A stretch of 64,000 nt of DNA from Burkholderia pseudomultivorans (GCF_001718415.1 NZ_CP013377.1:744001-808000); one strand, 5' to 3'; counted from the first letter of the stretch, positions 33,771 through 43,172 are shown. Notes: a model not told the origin generated them from the letters alone. Program-made: numbers and translations.

Positions 33771-35141
33771 TCACGCGGATGCGGGAAACCGCACCGTCAC
33801 GGTGAGCCCGCGCCCGCCGGCGGTCGTGCCGAGCGTGACCGCTGCGCGATGCTGTTCGGCAATGCGCTTGACGATCGACAGTCCGAGCCCGCTGCCCGGC
33901 GACGTGGCCGCCTGCGCGCCTTCGCCGCGATAGAAGCGCTCCCATACGCTGGTTCGCTCGGCCTCGGGAATGCCGGGGCCGTCGTCGGCGACTTCGAGCA
34001 CCGGCGTCGCGCCGTCGAGCCGTGCGGACACGTCGACGCGCGCGCCGTCGCCCGCGTAGCGGATCGCGTTGTCGACGAGGTTGTTCAGCAGTACGCGCAG
34101 CGTGTCGACATTGCCCGCGGCCGGCACCGGCGACGACACGATCGCGCCGAGATCGATCCGGTGCGCGTCGGCGACGCGCGCGCGATCCGCGACCACCGAC
34201 CGGCACAGCGCGGCGAGATCGACGGGCGCGAACGCGGACGCCTGCGCATCGGGTTCGAGGCGCGCGAGCGTCAGCAGCTGTTCGGCAAGATGGCCGAGAC
34301 GCGTCGTACCCGCATGGATCTGCGTGAGGATCTGCTCGCGCTCGTCGGGCGTTGCCGCACGGCGCAGCAGTTGCGACTGGATCGACAGTCCCATGATCGG
34401 CGTGCGCAGCTCGTGCGCGGCATCGGCGATGAAGTGCCGCTGCAGCGTGAACGAGCGATCGAGCCGCGCGAGCAGGTCGTTGATCGCTTCGGCGAGCGGA
34501 CGCACCTCGTTGGGCATCGACGCGATGTCGACCGGTTCGAGATTGTTCGCGTTCCTGCGTTTCAGGCCGGACGCGATCGTGCGCAGCGGCCGCAGTCCCG
34601 CGCCGATGCCGAACCACAGTCCGATCGCGAGCACCGGCAGCATCGAGAATACCGGCCACAGCAGATGCACGGCGATGCCGGCGATCGCTTCCCAGCGCGC
34701 ATGACGCGCCTGCGCGAGCCGGATCGTCGTGCCGCCGCGCTCGGTCACGTAGGTGCGCCACGACTGGCCGCCGACATCGATGGTCGCGATGCCGTTCCGG
34801 GCAGGCGGCGGCAGGCTCGAATCGCGGTCCGTCGAATAGACGAGCTTGCCGTTGCGCCACATCTGCAGCAGCACCTCGTCGGGATCGTTGGCCTCGAAGT
34901 CGTGCTTGCCGTTGGCATGATTGCGGAACGACAGCTCGCCGTTCGGGCCGACCACGATCTGCTTCGACATGCTGCGCATCTGGTCGTCGAGCAGGTCGTC
35001 GAGTTCGCGCAGCGCGCCCCAGTAGGTGCCCGCGCTCGCGAGCAGGCCGATCACGCACGCGGCGGGCAGCAGCCACATCAGCAGGCGTCGTCGCAGCGAT
35101 ACGCCGCGCCAGCGCTCGATCGCGCGTCGCACGCGCGTCAT
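33771..35141 (-). CDS. qseC: QseC-like sensor histidine kinase
   Basis: 456 aa. Two membrane segments (about 22-42 and 160-182) bound a periplasmic domain of roughly 115 residues. A HAMP region follows, then the H-box IADAAHELRTPIMG with H243. The ATPase domain has NNLVDNAIRYAGDG, ADDGPGIPEAE and GSGLGLSIV. It resembles QseC/PmrB-type kinases. The start overlaps the end of qseB by 4 bp. Confidence 0.9.
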   Translation of the reverse strand: MTRVRRAIERWRGVSLRRRLLMWLLPAACVIGLLASAGTYWGALRELDDLLDDQMRSMSKQIVVGPNGELSFRNHANGKHDFEANDPDEVLLQMWRNGKLVYSTDRDSSLPPPARNGIATIDVGGQSWRTYVTERGGTTIRLAQARHARWEAIAGIAVHLLWPVFSMLPVLAIGLWFGIGAGLRPLRTIASGLKRRNANNLEPVDIASMPNEVRPLAEAINDLLARLDRSFTLQRHFIADAAHELRTPIMGLSIQSQLLRRAATPDEREQILTQIHAGTTRLGHLAEQLLTLARLEPDAQASAFAPVDLAALCRSVVADRARVADAHRIDLGAIVSSPVPAAGNVDTLRVLLNNLVDNAIRYAGDGARVDVSARLDGATPVLEVADDGPGIPEAERTSVWERFYRGEGAQAATSPGSGLGLSIVKRIAEQHRAAVTLGTTAGGRGLTVTVRFPASA

Positions 35142-35800
35142 GTGCCGTCACCGATCCGGTAGCCGACGCCGCGCACCGTGCGGATCATGTCGTGGCCGAG
35201 CTTCTTGCGCAGGTTGTGGATATGCACCTGCACCGCGTTGCTCTCGATTTCCTCGCCCCAGCTGTACAGCCGCTCCTCGAACTGCTCGCGCGAAATCACC
35301 GCGCCCGGATCTCGCATCAGCTCGTGCAGCAGCACGAACTCCTTCGGCGACAGCGGCACTTCGTCGTCGTTGAGCCAGACCTGGTGCCTGACGGGATCGA
35401 GCCGCAGCGCGCCGATCGCGAGCGTCGTCTGCGCGCGCCCGGCGTGGCGGCGGTTCACCGCGCGAATCCGGGCGAGCAGTTCCTCGAGCACGAACGGCTT
35501 GACGAGATAGTCGTCGGCGCCGCTGTCGAGGCCGGCGATGCGGTCCGGCACGCCGTCGCGCGCGGTGATGATGATCGCGGGCAGCGTTTCGTCGCGGCGG
35601 CGCAGCGATGCGAGCACCGACAGGCCGTCGCGGTTCGGCAGCCCGAGGTCGAGCAGCAGCAGGCCGTAGCCGGTCGAGCGCAGCGCGAGCGATGCGGCGT
35701 CGCCGTCCTTGACCCAGTCGACCGCGAAGCCTTCCTGTTTCAGGCCTTGTTCGAGCCCGCTGCCGATCAGCGGGTCGTCCTCGACGAGCAGTACACGCAT
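35138..35800 (-). CDS. qseB: QseB-like response regulator
   Basis: 220 aa from ATG 35800, where the receiver begins (MRVLLVEDDPLIG). D51 in LLLDLGLPNRDG is the phospho-acceptor and KPFVLEELLARIRA the conserved Lys region. An OmpR-type winged helix follows (LSPKEFVLLHELM, IHNLRKKLG, IRTVRGVGYRIG). The ribosome site is poor at this start; 35845 is an alternative. With qseC and the divergent ygiW-like gene it forms the common qseBC-ygiW locus. Confidence 0.92.
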   Translation of the reverse strand: MRVLLVEDDPLIGSGLEQGLKQEGFAVDWVKDGDAASLALRSTGYGLLLLDLGLPNRDGLSVLASLRRRDETLPAIIITARDGVPDRIAGLDSGADDYLVKPFVLEELLARIRAVNRRHAGRAQTTLAIGALRLDPVRHQVWLNDDEVPLSPKEFVLLHELMRDPGAVISREQFEERLYSWGEEIESNAVQVHIHNLRKKLGHDMIRTVRGVGYRIGDGT

Positions 35801-35970
35801 GGGGGGAGGTCTCTTCAGCAGGGCGCGGGCGCCCGAAGCATCCATGATAAGCGGACGCGTATTAGGCGAAGCTTAAATGCCGGCAGCGCCGGCAAGGCAG
35901 GCGGGCGCGTTTTCGTACCGGTCCGATGCGGCGTCGTGTCACTTCGGCGCGGCCTTCAGGTTTGCTTAAT

Positions 35971-35985
35971 CTTACGTTTCGTAAG
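35971..35985. promoter_or_regulatory. Inverted repeat CTTACG-TTT-CGTAAG upstream of the ygiW-like gene
   Basis: A perfect 6-bp dyad with a 3-bp centre, preceded by GCTTAAT, lies between qseB and the ygiW-like gene. QseB/PmrA-type regulators bind CTTAA-like repeats, so this is a good candidate operator. It is 60 bp before ATG 36045. Confidence 0.55.
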
Positions 35986-36044
35986 CTTGACGCGTCGCGT
36001 TCAACGGAGCGCGACAGCCCATATCGAACAGAGGGAACGCAATC

Positions 36045-36398
36045 ATGAATCATCTGGCCAGAATCCTGACCGTCGCGCTCGCCGTGCTGCCTGCCGCGGT
36101 CCATGCGCAATATACGGGGCCGTCCGCGATTACCACGACGACCGTGAAGGAACTGCTCGCGAACGGCAGGGACGATCAGCACGTGCAACTGCAGGGGCGC
36201 ATCGTCCGGCACGTCGGCGGCGAGGACTACGAGTTCGCCGATGCGACGGGTGCGATCAGCGTCGAGATCGACGACAAGCTGTGGGTGGGCCGCCCGCCCG
36301 TCGGCGACAAGGACCAGGTGAAGCTGACCGGCGAGTTCGAGCGCAAGTGGTCGGGCCGCGTGAAGGTCGACGTCGATCACGTCGAAGTGCTGCGCTGA
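36045..36398 (+). CDS. YgiW/NirD-type periplasmic OB-fold stress protein
   Basis: 117 aa. The signal peptide ends after VHA (residues 1-20). The mature protein is a BOF (bacterial OB-fold) domain: TTTVKELLANGRDDQHVQLQG, IVRHVGGEDYEFADATG, ISVEIDDKLW. It matches the YgiW/YdeI stress-tolerance family. GAGGG stands before the start. It is divergent from qseBC and probably regulated by it. Confidence 0.93.
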   Translation: MNHLARILTVALAVLPAAVHAQYTGPSAITTTTVKELLANGRDDQHVQLQGRIVRHVGGEDYEFADATGAISVEIDDKLWVGRPPVGDKDQVKLTGEFERKWSGRVKVDVDHVEVLR

Positions 36399-36453
36399 CC
36401 GGCGCGCGCGGGGCCGGTGATACCATGGACGACCGGTTCCCGCTTTCACCCAG

Positions 36454-37314
36454 ATGGCTGCCAATTTCGACGAACTCGCGTCCCGGATCCGGGCGCAATT
36501 TTCCGAGCTGAGCCCGCAATTCCAGGCGGGCGCGGCATTCCTGCTCGATCATCCCGACGAAGTCGCGACATCGTCGATGCGCAAGGTCGCGCAGCGCGCG
36601 CAGGTGCAGCCGGCGTCGCTCGTGCGGCTCGCGCAGCAGTTCGGCTTTCCCGGCTGGAACGAGTTGCGCGACCTATGCGTCGCGCGCGTGCGCACGCGCC
36701 CGGAGCCGCTGACGCAGCGCGCACGTTCGCTCGTGCGGCCCGACGCGAAGGCGTCGCTCGCGCACGACCTGCTTGCCGCGCAACAGCACAACCTGGCGGC
36801 GACCGCCGCGCAGAACGAGCACGCGCTCGCCGATGCCGCGAAGCTGATCCGCAAGGCGTCGCACGTGCATGTGGCCGGATTCCGCTCGTGCTATCCGGTC
36901 GCGTTCGGGCTCGTCTACGGCTATCGGCTGTTCCGGCCGACCGTGTCGCTGCTCAACGGCGTCGCCGGTTCGCTCGAAATGGAGCTGCGCACGATCGCGA
37001 AGCACAGCGTGACGGTGATCGTCAGCTTCGCGCCGTATTCGGCCGAAGCGACGCGCGTCGCCCAGGCCGCGAAGGCGCAGGGCAGCCGGATCGTCGCGAT
37101 CACCGACAGCGCGGTCGCGCCGATCGCGCTGCATGCGGATGCGCAATTGATCTTCACGCACGACAGTCCGTCGTTCTTTCCGTCGCTGGTGGCCGCGCAT
37201 GCGATGGCCGAGGCGCTGGTCGCGCAGCTGCTGGCGCTCGAAGGCAGCGATGCGATCGCCGAGCTCGAACGGGCGGAAGCGGAACTGCACGCGAAGGGCG
37301 CGTACGTGGTGTGA
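36454..37314 (+). CDS. RpiR/MurR-family transcriptional regulator
   Basis: 286 aa. The N-terminal HTH_6 domain (SMRKVAQRAQVQPASLVRLAQQFGF) is followed by a SIS sugar-isomerase domain (VHVAGFRSCYPVAFGLVYGY, TVIVSFAPYSAEA, GSRIVAITDS). Such proteins sense phosphosugars. No sugar operon is adjacent, so the target is not evident. The next gene is a GNAT enzyme 58 bp downstream. Confidence 0.88.
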   Translation: MAANFDELASRIRAQFSELSPQFQAGAAFLLDHPDEVATSSMRKVAQRAQVQPASLVRLAQQFGFPGWNELRDLCVARVRTRPEPLTQRARSLVRPDAKASLAHDLLAAQQHNLAATAAQNEHALADAAKLIRKASHVHVAGFRSCYPVAFGLVYGYRLFRPTVSLLNGVAGSLEMELRTIAKHSVTVIVSFAPYSAEATRVAQAAKAQGSRIVAITDSAVAPIALHADAQLIFTHDSPSFFPSLVAAHAMAEALVAQLLALEGSDAIAELERAEAELHAKGAYVV

Positions 37315-37372
37315 TCGCGATGCGCGCCGCGATCGGCGACGACCGTTCGCCATTCCCTATCGAATCCCGTCG

Positions 37373-37798
37373 ATGACGTTCCATTTCCAGGTCACGGACG
37401 CGGCGGACGCGAACGTCCGCAAGCAGATCGCCGCACCGCTCGTGCAGTTCAACGAAAGCCGGGCGGGGCCGATCGATCATCGCCCGCTTGCGGTGCTGGT
37501 CACCGATGCGAGCGAGACGATCGTCGGCGGCCTGTGGGGCAGCACGGGGTTCGGCTGGCTGCACGTCGATCTGCTGGTGGTGCCGGAGGCCGCGCGCGGG
37601 CAGCGCGTCGGCACGCGCATCATGCAGCTGGCGGAACAGGAAGCCGTGGCGCGCGGCTGCCGCGGCGCGTGGCTCGATACGTTCGACTTCCAGGCCCGGC
37701 CGTTCTACGAAAAGCTCGGCTATGTGCGCTTCGGCGAGCTGGCGGATTATCCGGTCGGGCATGCGCGCATCTTTCTGAAGAAGATCCTGGTGCCCTGA
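37373..37798 (+). CDS. GNAT-family N-acetyltransferase
   Basis: 141 aa. The acetyl-CoA loop is EAARGQRVGTRIMQLAE and the C-terminal motif is FQARPFYEKLGYVRFGELADY. The N-terminus (FNESRAGPIDHRPLAVLVTD) resembles small bacterial GNATs of unknown substrate. It lies on the same strand as the RpiR regulator and may be cotranscribed. Confidence 0.85.
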   Translation: MTFHFQVTDAADANVRKQIAAPLVQFNESRAGPIDHRPLAVLVTDASETIVGGLWGSTGFGWLHVDLLVVPEAARGQRVGTRIMQLAEQEAVARGCRGAWLDTFDFQARPFYEKLGYVRFGELADYPVGHARIFLKKILVP

Positions 37799-38002
37799 GT
37801 CGCGACGGCGGCGGCCCGCGTTTTAGCCGCGCGTCGCGATTGACGGCGTCGTTCGCGATCGCCTAGCATACCGCTCAGCGATGCAGGTCGCTTCCGGGTC
37901 CGCGGAAAGGGTTGAACCCACCTGTCGCATTGCTCTCGTCGATCCCTGTCCTTTGTGCTGGCGGTATTGCGGACCTTCAGCCATTTATGCACGAGGATCC
38001 GC

Positions 38003-39670
38003 ATGAAAAAGCTGCCGTTTCAGGCCAATCTCGAACATCTGAAGAAACAGGCGAAGGAATTGTTGCGCCTGTATCGCCATCGCGATGCGAGCGCGATCGC
38101 CCGTTTCATCGAGCATCTTCCGGCCGCCGCGCACCGCTCGCCCGACGAAGTGGTCGCGCTCGACCTGCGGTTGCATGACGCACAGTCCTGCGTCGCGCGC
38201 GAGTACGGCTTTGCGTCGTGGGCCGATCTCGGCGCGTTCGTCGAGGCCCATGCGATCGCGGGGCACGAGCGATCGCGTCTGGTCCGTCGCTGGCTGGGGC
38301 TCGCGTATGGCGGCGACGTGACCGGCAGTTTCGACGCGGCCCGGCCGCGGGTCGCCGCGCAATTGCTGAACGAACATCCCGAACTCGTCGCGGACGATCC
38401 GTACGTGGCCTGTGCGGCGGGCGATCTCGATGCCGTCAAGCAGGCCGTGACCGCCGATCCGGCGTGGATCGGACGCGCGGGCGGCATGCTGAAGCTGCCG
38501 CCGCTCGTTGCCGTCACGCATTCGCGTCTCGCGCAGATTCCCGCGTTTGCCGCCGGGCTGCGCGCATGCGCGCGCTATCTGCTCGACGCCGGCGCCGATC
38601 CGAACCAGCGGATCGGCAACCGGTTCCCGCCGGCGTCGCTCGCGGCGCCCGACGAATCGCAGCCGTTGTCGGCGCTCTACGGCGCGGCCGGCATCAATCG
38701 CGATCCGGTGCTGACCGACATGCTGCTGAGTGCGGGTGCGGATCCGGACGACGGCGAGTCGCTGTATCACTCGCTGGAGAATCCGGCCTGCACGCGCATG
38801 CTGCTCGCGCGCGGTGCGCGCATCGACGGCACGAACGCGCTGCGGCGCGCGCTCGACATGCCGGATGCGACCGCGCTCGAATTGCTGCTCGCGCACGGCG
38901 CCGATCCCGACGAACCGGCCGGCGAAGGGCCGACGAAAGTGTGGGGCGCGCCGCTGTTGCGCGCGATTGCGCTGCGGCGGTCCGCGCGTCACGTCGCCGC
39001 GCTGCTGGCGGCCGGCGCAAATCCGCGCGTGCAGACGGCGGCAGGCGTCGGGGCGTATCGTCTGGCGATGCAGACCGGGTTGCTGGAAGTCGCGGACCTG
39101 CTGCGCGCAGCGGGCGCGGAGGAACCGCTGGATCCCGAAGACGAATTCGTGGCGGCTTGCGCGCGGGCGGATGCCGGTGAAGCGCGGCGCATTCAGGCGC
39201 GGCATCCGGAACTGCCCCGCGCACTGCCTGAAGACCGGTTGCGGTTGTTGCCGGATGCGGCGGCGTGGGGTTCCGGCGATACGGTGCAGGTGATGGTGGA
39301 ACTGGGCTGGCCGCTCGACGCGCGCGGCGGCGACTGGGACGCGACCGCGCTGAACCATGCCGTTTTCCGCGGCAACGCGGCACTGACCGCGTTTCTGCTG
39401 TCGCACGGTGCCAGCTGGCGCGAAACCCAGGGCTTCGGCAGCGACGTGCTCGGCACGCTGTCGTGGGCGTCGGTCAACGAACCGGCCGACGTCGGCGAGC
39501 CCGACTGGGCGGCGTGTGCGCGCGCGCTGGTCGCGCACGGTCTGCCGGCCGCGGTGCGGGATCCGTCGGATCCCGAACGGCTGCTGATCGACGGCCGGTC
39601 GATGCGGTTTTCCGAGGCGGTGACCGAGGTCTTGCTGGCCGCTCGCGAAGCGCCGGCCGGATCGAGGTAA
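38003..39670 (+). CDS. Ankyrin-repeat protein
   Basis: 555 aa from ATG 38003 (GAGG at 37993-37996). The N-terminal ~90 residues are a charged helical region ending in a segment seen in other ankyrin proteins (AREYGFASWADLGAFVEAH). At least eight ankyrin-type repeats follow, with consensus pieces such as CARYLLDAGADPNQR, LTDMLLSAGADPDDG, ALELLLAHGADPDEP and TAFLLSHGASWRE. No signal peptide or catalytic motif is present, so it is a cytoplasmic protein-binding scaffold. The partner is unknown. Confidence 0.87.
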   Translation: MKKLPFQANLEHLKKQAKELLRLYRHRDASAIARFIEHLPAAAHRSPDEVVALDLRLHDAQSCVAREYGFASWADLGAFVEAHAIAGHERSRLVRRWLGLAYGGDVTGSFDAARPRVAAQLLNEHPELVADDPYVACAAGDLDAVKQAVTADPAWIGRAGGMLKLPPLVAVTHSRLAQIPAFAAGLRACARYLLDAGADPNQRIGNRFPPASLAAPDESQPLSALYGAAGINRDPVLTDMLLSAGADPDDGESLYHSLENPACTRMLLARGARIDGTNALRRALDMPDATALELLLAHGADPDEPAGEGPTKVWGAPLLRAIALRRSARHVAALLAAGANPRVQTAAGVGAYRLAMQTGLLEVADLLRAAGAEEPLDPEDEFVAACARADAGEARRIQARHPELPRALPEDRLRLLPDAAAWGSGDTVQVMVELGWPLDARGGDWDATALNHAVFRGNAALTAFLLSHGASWRETQGFGSDVLGTLSWASVNEPADVGEPDWAACARALVAHGLPAAVRDPSDPERLLIDGRSMRFSEAVTEVLLAAREAPAGSR

Positions 39671-39922
39671 GCGGAAGCGGACGGGCGTCGCGCGGACGGC
39701 GGCGGAAGTCCGCGTCGGGGCCTGTCCGACGCGTACGCAGCCGATTGCGGCAACACGGCATTCGACTGCGATCGTGCTATTGAAGGGGCCTGCCGAATGG
39801 TTCGACGTCTCGACGCCGTACCGCCCCGCGCATCGGCATCGACACGTTTCATCCGTGCGCGAAACGTTCTTGCCGGTCGGCGGCGTATGCTGAATCCCTC
39901 TCGTCCCGATCAGGAGCACGCC

Positions 39923-40783
39923 GTGTCCCAGTCCGAGCTTCAAGCCCGTCATGCCGAAGCGTTCCGCGCGCTGCACGCGCGTCCTGGCGCGTTCATCATC
40001 CCTAACCCGTGGGATGCCGGCACCGCGCGCCTGCTGGCGATGGCCGGCTTCGAGGCGCTCGCCACCACGAGCGCCGGCTTTGCGTTCTCGCGAGGATTGC
40101 CCGACAGCGCGATCGGGCGCGACGCGATGCTCGAACATATCGCCGACATCGTCGCCGCGGGCCGCCTGCCCGTCAGCGCCGATCTCGAGAACGGCTTCGG
40201 CGACGCGCCGGCGATCGTCGCCGACACGATCCGGCTGGCGGCCGAGGCCGGCGCGGTCGGCGGCTCGATCGAGGATGCGACCGGCCGCGCCGATGTGCCG
40301 ATCTACGCGTTCGACGCGGCGGTCGAGCGCGTCGCGGCGGCTGTCGAAGCGGCGCGCGCGCTGCCGTTCCCGTTCACGCTGACCGCCCGCTGCGAAAACT
40401 ACCTGAATGGCCGCCGCGATCTCGGCGATACGATCGCGCGGCTCGTCGCGTATCGCGATGCGGGCGCGGACGTGCTCTACGCGCCCGGCGTGACCGATCC
40501 CGGCGAGATCGCGGCGATCACGCGCGCGGTGGGCGCGCCGGTCAATGTCGTGATGGGGCTGCAGGGCGGCCTGCTGAGCCTCGACGCGCTCGCGGCGCTC
40601 GGCGTGAAGCGCGTGAGCGTCGGCGGCGCGCTGGCGCGGGCCGCACTCGGCGCATTCCTGCGCGGCGCGATGGAAATGGCGCGCGACGGCACGTTTACGT
40701 TTGCGGAAGCCGCGGTGCCGGGGCGCGACCTGAACCGCTGGTTCGCGGCGCCGGACAATGCGCGCGTGTCGTTCGAACCATGA
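39923..40783 (+). CDS. Isocitrate lyase/PEP mutase-family enzyme
   Basis: 286 aa from GTG 39923, with AGGAG at 39912-39916; ATG 39890 is an in-frame alternative. Family features: IIPNPWDAGTARLLAMAGFEALATTSAGFA, metal-binding SADLENGFGD, SIEDATGR, FTLTARCENYL. The active-site Cys loop of isocitrate lyase (KKCGH) is replaced, as in PEP-mutase and oxaloacetate-decarboxylase subgroups. It probably cleaves or forms a C-C or P-C bond in a 2-oxo acid. Confidence 0.88.
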   Translation: MSQSELQARHAEAFRALHARPGAFIIPNPWDAGTARLLAMAGFEALATTSAGFAFSRGLPDSAIGRDAMLEHIADIVAAGRLPVSADLENGFGDAPAIVADTIRLAAEAGAVGGSIEDATGRADVPIYAFDAAVERVAAAVEAARALPFPFTLTARCENYLNGRRDLGDTIARLVAYRDAGADVLYAPGVTDPGEIAAITRAVGAPVNVVMGLQGGLLSLDALAALGVKRVSVGGALARAALGAFLRGAMEMARDGTFTFAEAAVPGRDLNRWFAAPDNARVSFEP

Positions 40784-41111
40784 CGCGGGATAAAAGCCCG
40801 AATCGTTTTCAGCCGAAACGGCGATTGACGATAATCAATCGACGAAGCGTTCGATTCAAACGCGGATGACGACGCGGCAAGCATCGATTATGCTCCGCGT
40901 GCCGCCCGCGCATTGCGGCGCAACTGCGCCGGCATGCGCCTGCCGCGCATCGCCGGCGCGGATTGTTGCGATTTCCTGAGCGGTCTGTTTGGACGCGCGG
41001 GCGTTGCGGGTTGTTTTCCGGATTGTTAATCTGCGTGACAGCCGGATAAAACCGGATAATCGGGCGGCAGCCGCCGGAAAAAAATCAATATATAAAAAAA
41101 CTGAGAGAACC
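40784..41111. other. Gene-free interval before the DUF2158 gene
   Basis: AT-richer than the flanks near 41020-41110. CCGGATAA occurs twice in tandem (about 41042 and 41053), followed by a GGCGG-CAG-CCGCC hairpin and a poly-A/TATATAA stretch that could be the -10 region of the next gene. No gene is seen. Confidence 0.5.
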
Positions 41112-41378
41112 ATGACGATCCGAGAAAATCACCGCAGCAGGTTTCGCGTCGGCGATGTCGTGACGCTGAAAACCGGCGGGCCGCGCATGACGGTCACCTA
41201 CGCCGGGCCGGTCGTGTTCGACGACGCCGACTGGCTGATCTGCCAGTGGTTCGACGACAGCGGCCATTTCCGCCAGGAAATGTTCCATCACGAGACGGTC
41301 GTGCCCGAGCCGCGCGCGATTTCGGCCGGGCGCGTACGCGTGCGGATGCTGGCGCATCGCTACCGGTCGGCGGCCTGA
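41112..41378 (+). CDS. DUF2158 (YodC-like) small protein
   Basis: 88 aa. RFRVGDVVTLKTGGPRMTV followed by LICQWFDDSGHFRQEMFHHETVV matches the small beta-barrel YodC/DUF2158 family. The C-terminal ~20 residues are basic. GAGAG is upstream of the start. Function unknown. Confidence 0.8.
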   Translation: MTIRENHRSRFRVGDVVTLKTGGPRMTVTYAGPVVFDDADWLICQWFDDSGHFRQEMFHHETVVPEPRAISAGRVRVRMLAHRYRSAA

Positions 41379-41570
41379 CGCCGACGCGTATCGGGCGAGG
41401 CCGCCCGCGGCGCTTGCCGCGAACGCTGGCAGTCGCGCAATGCGTTGCATCGTACCGGCCGATACAGGCCGGCACGTCGCCGCTGCGCGGAAACGCTCCA
41501 CACCGCGCGTTCAGCGACATTTCATGCCAGGCCGAAACATGCGGCCGCCGGTTGCGCCGATACTGATCGC

Positions 41571-42740
41571 ATGAACCCGACCGATCCCATTGCCGCGGTC
41601 ACGCACCGCGATCCTTACCCCTATTACGCGACGCTCGTCGACGGGCCGCCGCTCGCATTCGACGCGTCGCTCGGCCTGTGGGTCGCGAGCCGCGCGGCGA
41701 GCGTCGCGGCCGTGCTCGGCCATCCGGCCTGCCGCGTTCGTCCGCTCGACATGCCCGTGCCGCCCGCGCTGCGCGGCACGACGGCGGGCGCGCTGTTCGG
41801 CGAACTGGTGCGCATGAACGATGGCGCGTTGCGGCACGACGTGCCGAAGCAGGCGCTGCGCACGGCACTCGCATCGGTCGATGCGCGTGCGTTGCGCGAC
41901 CGGGCCGCGCGGATCGCAGCCGGGCGCCTGCCGGCGCGGCTCGATGCCGACGCACTGAACGCGTGGTGCATGACGACGCCCGTGTGTGCGGTCGCCGCCC
42001 AACTCGGCTTCGACGAGTCGCAGTTCGACGGCATCGCCGCATCGGTCGTCGACTTCGTCGCCGCGCTGTCGCCGTTGTCGGACGCCGCGGCGCTGGCGCG
42101 GGCGAGCGATGCGGCGCGGCAACTGCTGGACCGGATGACCGAGCGCGTCGCGAACGCGCATGCGCAGGACGGCACGCTCGTCGACGCGATCCGGCAGTCG
42201 GCGCGCGAGACGGGCTGGCACGCGAGCGGTGCGCTGGTCGCGAATCTGGTCGGCCTGCTGTCGCAGACCTGCGAGGCGACGGCCGCGTGGCTCGGCAATG
42301 CAGTCGTCGCGTGGCATCAAACGAACGGCACGGCCGAAACGGCGCGGGATGACGCCGCACTCGACGCATTCGTCGCCGAGGTCGGGCGTTTCGATTCGCC
42401 GGTACAGAACACGCGGCGCTTCGTTGCCGCGCGCACGACGATCGAAGGCACGAGCGTGGAAGCCGGCGACGCGATCCTCGTCGTGCTGGCCGCCGCGAAC
42501 CGCGATCCGGCCGTGCATAGCGACCCGCAACGGCTGATGCCGGGCCGCGCGGCGGGGCCGAATTTCGGTTTCGGCACGGGGCCGCACGCTTGTCCGGGCG
42601 AACGAATCGCGCGGGCGGTGACGGTGGGAGCGTTCGGGGCGCTGTTGCGCGCGGGCGGCGGGCCGCCGCGCGATGCGCTGAAGTGGGGCTATCGGGCCTC
42701 GACCAACGTCAGGATGCCGAAGTTCGAGGCGAGGCCGTAA
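41571..42740 (+). CDS. Cytochrome P450
   Basis: 389 aa. The heme loop FGFGTGPHACPGERIAR is intact with C341 as the thiolate ligand. The region EVGRFDSPVQNTRR stands at the K-helix end. The I-helix segment reads LSQTCEATAAWLG in place of the usual AGxxTT, so the proton-relay residues are atypical. No ferredoxin or reductase gene is adjacent. It might oxidise a small lipid-like substrate; the unusual I-helix may mean altered chemistry. Confidence 0.9.
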   Translation: MNPTDPIAAVTHRDPYPYYATLVDGPPLAFDASLGLWVASRAASVAAVLGHPACRVRPLDMPVPPALRGTTAGALFGELVRMNDGALRHDVPKQALRTALASVDARALRDRAARIAAGRLPARLDADALNAWCMTTPVCAVAAQLGFDESQFDGIAASVVDFVAALSPLSDAAALARASDAARQLLDRMTERVANAHAQDGTLVDAIRQSARETGWHASGALVANLVGLLSQTCEATAAWLGNAVVAWHQTNGTAETARDDAALDAFVAEVGRFDSPVQNTRRFVAARTTIEGTSVEAGDAILVVLAAANRDPAVHSDPQRLMPGRAAGPNFGFGTGPHACPGERIARAVTVGAFGALLRAGGGPPRDALKWGYRASTNVRMPKFEARP

Positions 42741-42755
42741 CGGGAGCAGCGGGGC

Positions 42756-43082
42756 TCAGCGGCAGCCTTGCTTTTCCGCCCATTGTTCCTGGGCGGCGAC
42801 GCGGCGCTGCACGCGTTCGACGAGACCGGCCGAGAAGGTCCGCATGCTGACGCCGCGGCGCTTTGCGAGGATCGTCTGCGCGACGTCGGTTTGCGGGTTC
42901 GGCTGACAGGCCCAGTAGAGCGTCATCAGCCAGCCGATGACGGTCCACCCGAACAGCGCGTTGAACAGCGCGATCGTCAGCTTGTCGTGCCGGGCGCGCC
43001 GGTCGGCGACGACGGCCGGCAGGAAATAGAGCGCGATCGCGGCAACCGAACCGGCGACTTGAATCAGGACTGCGTTCTGCAT
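42756..43082 (-). CDS. Superinfection-immunity-family small membrane protein
   Basis: 108 aa from ATG 43082 (GGAG upstream). It has an N-terminal hydrophobic segment (QVAGSVAAIALYFLPAVVA), then RRARHDKLTIALFNALFGWTVIGWLMTLYWA, the pattern of the superinfection-immunity (Imm-like) family known from phage T4. The C-terminal tail is charged. It lies 90 bp after the rhodanese gene on the same strand. Chromosomal members have no proven role. Confidence 0.8.
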   Translation of the reverse strand: MQNAVLIQVAGSVAAIALYFLPAVVADRRARHDKLTIALFNALFGWTVIGWLMTLYWACQPNPQTDVAQTILAKRRGVSMRTFSAGLVERVQRRVAAQEQWAEKQGCR

Positions 43083-43112
43083 GGTGCTGCTCCGTCCGAA
43101 CTGCAATGAGGC

Positions 43113-43164
43113 TGATTGTCGCGCTTTTTCGGTTCGTGTGCCGGCAATTGATTGTTGCGCTTTT
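43113..43164 (-). repeat. Tandem 16-bp direct repeat upstream of the small membrane gene
   Basis: TGATTGTCGCGCTTTT (43113-43128) and TGATTGTTGCGCTTTT (43149-43164) differ at one base and are 36 bp apart. The second copy runs to 8 bp from the rhodanese stop; the first is 31 bp before the start of the small membrane gene. They may be regulator half-sites. Confidence 0.55.
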
Positions 43165-43172
43165 GGTGATGA

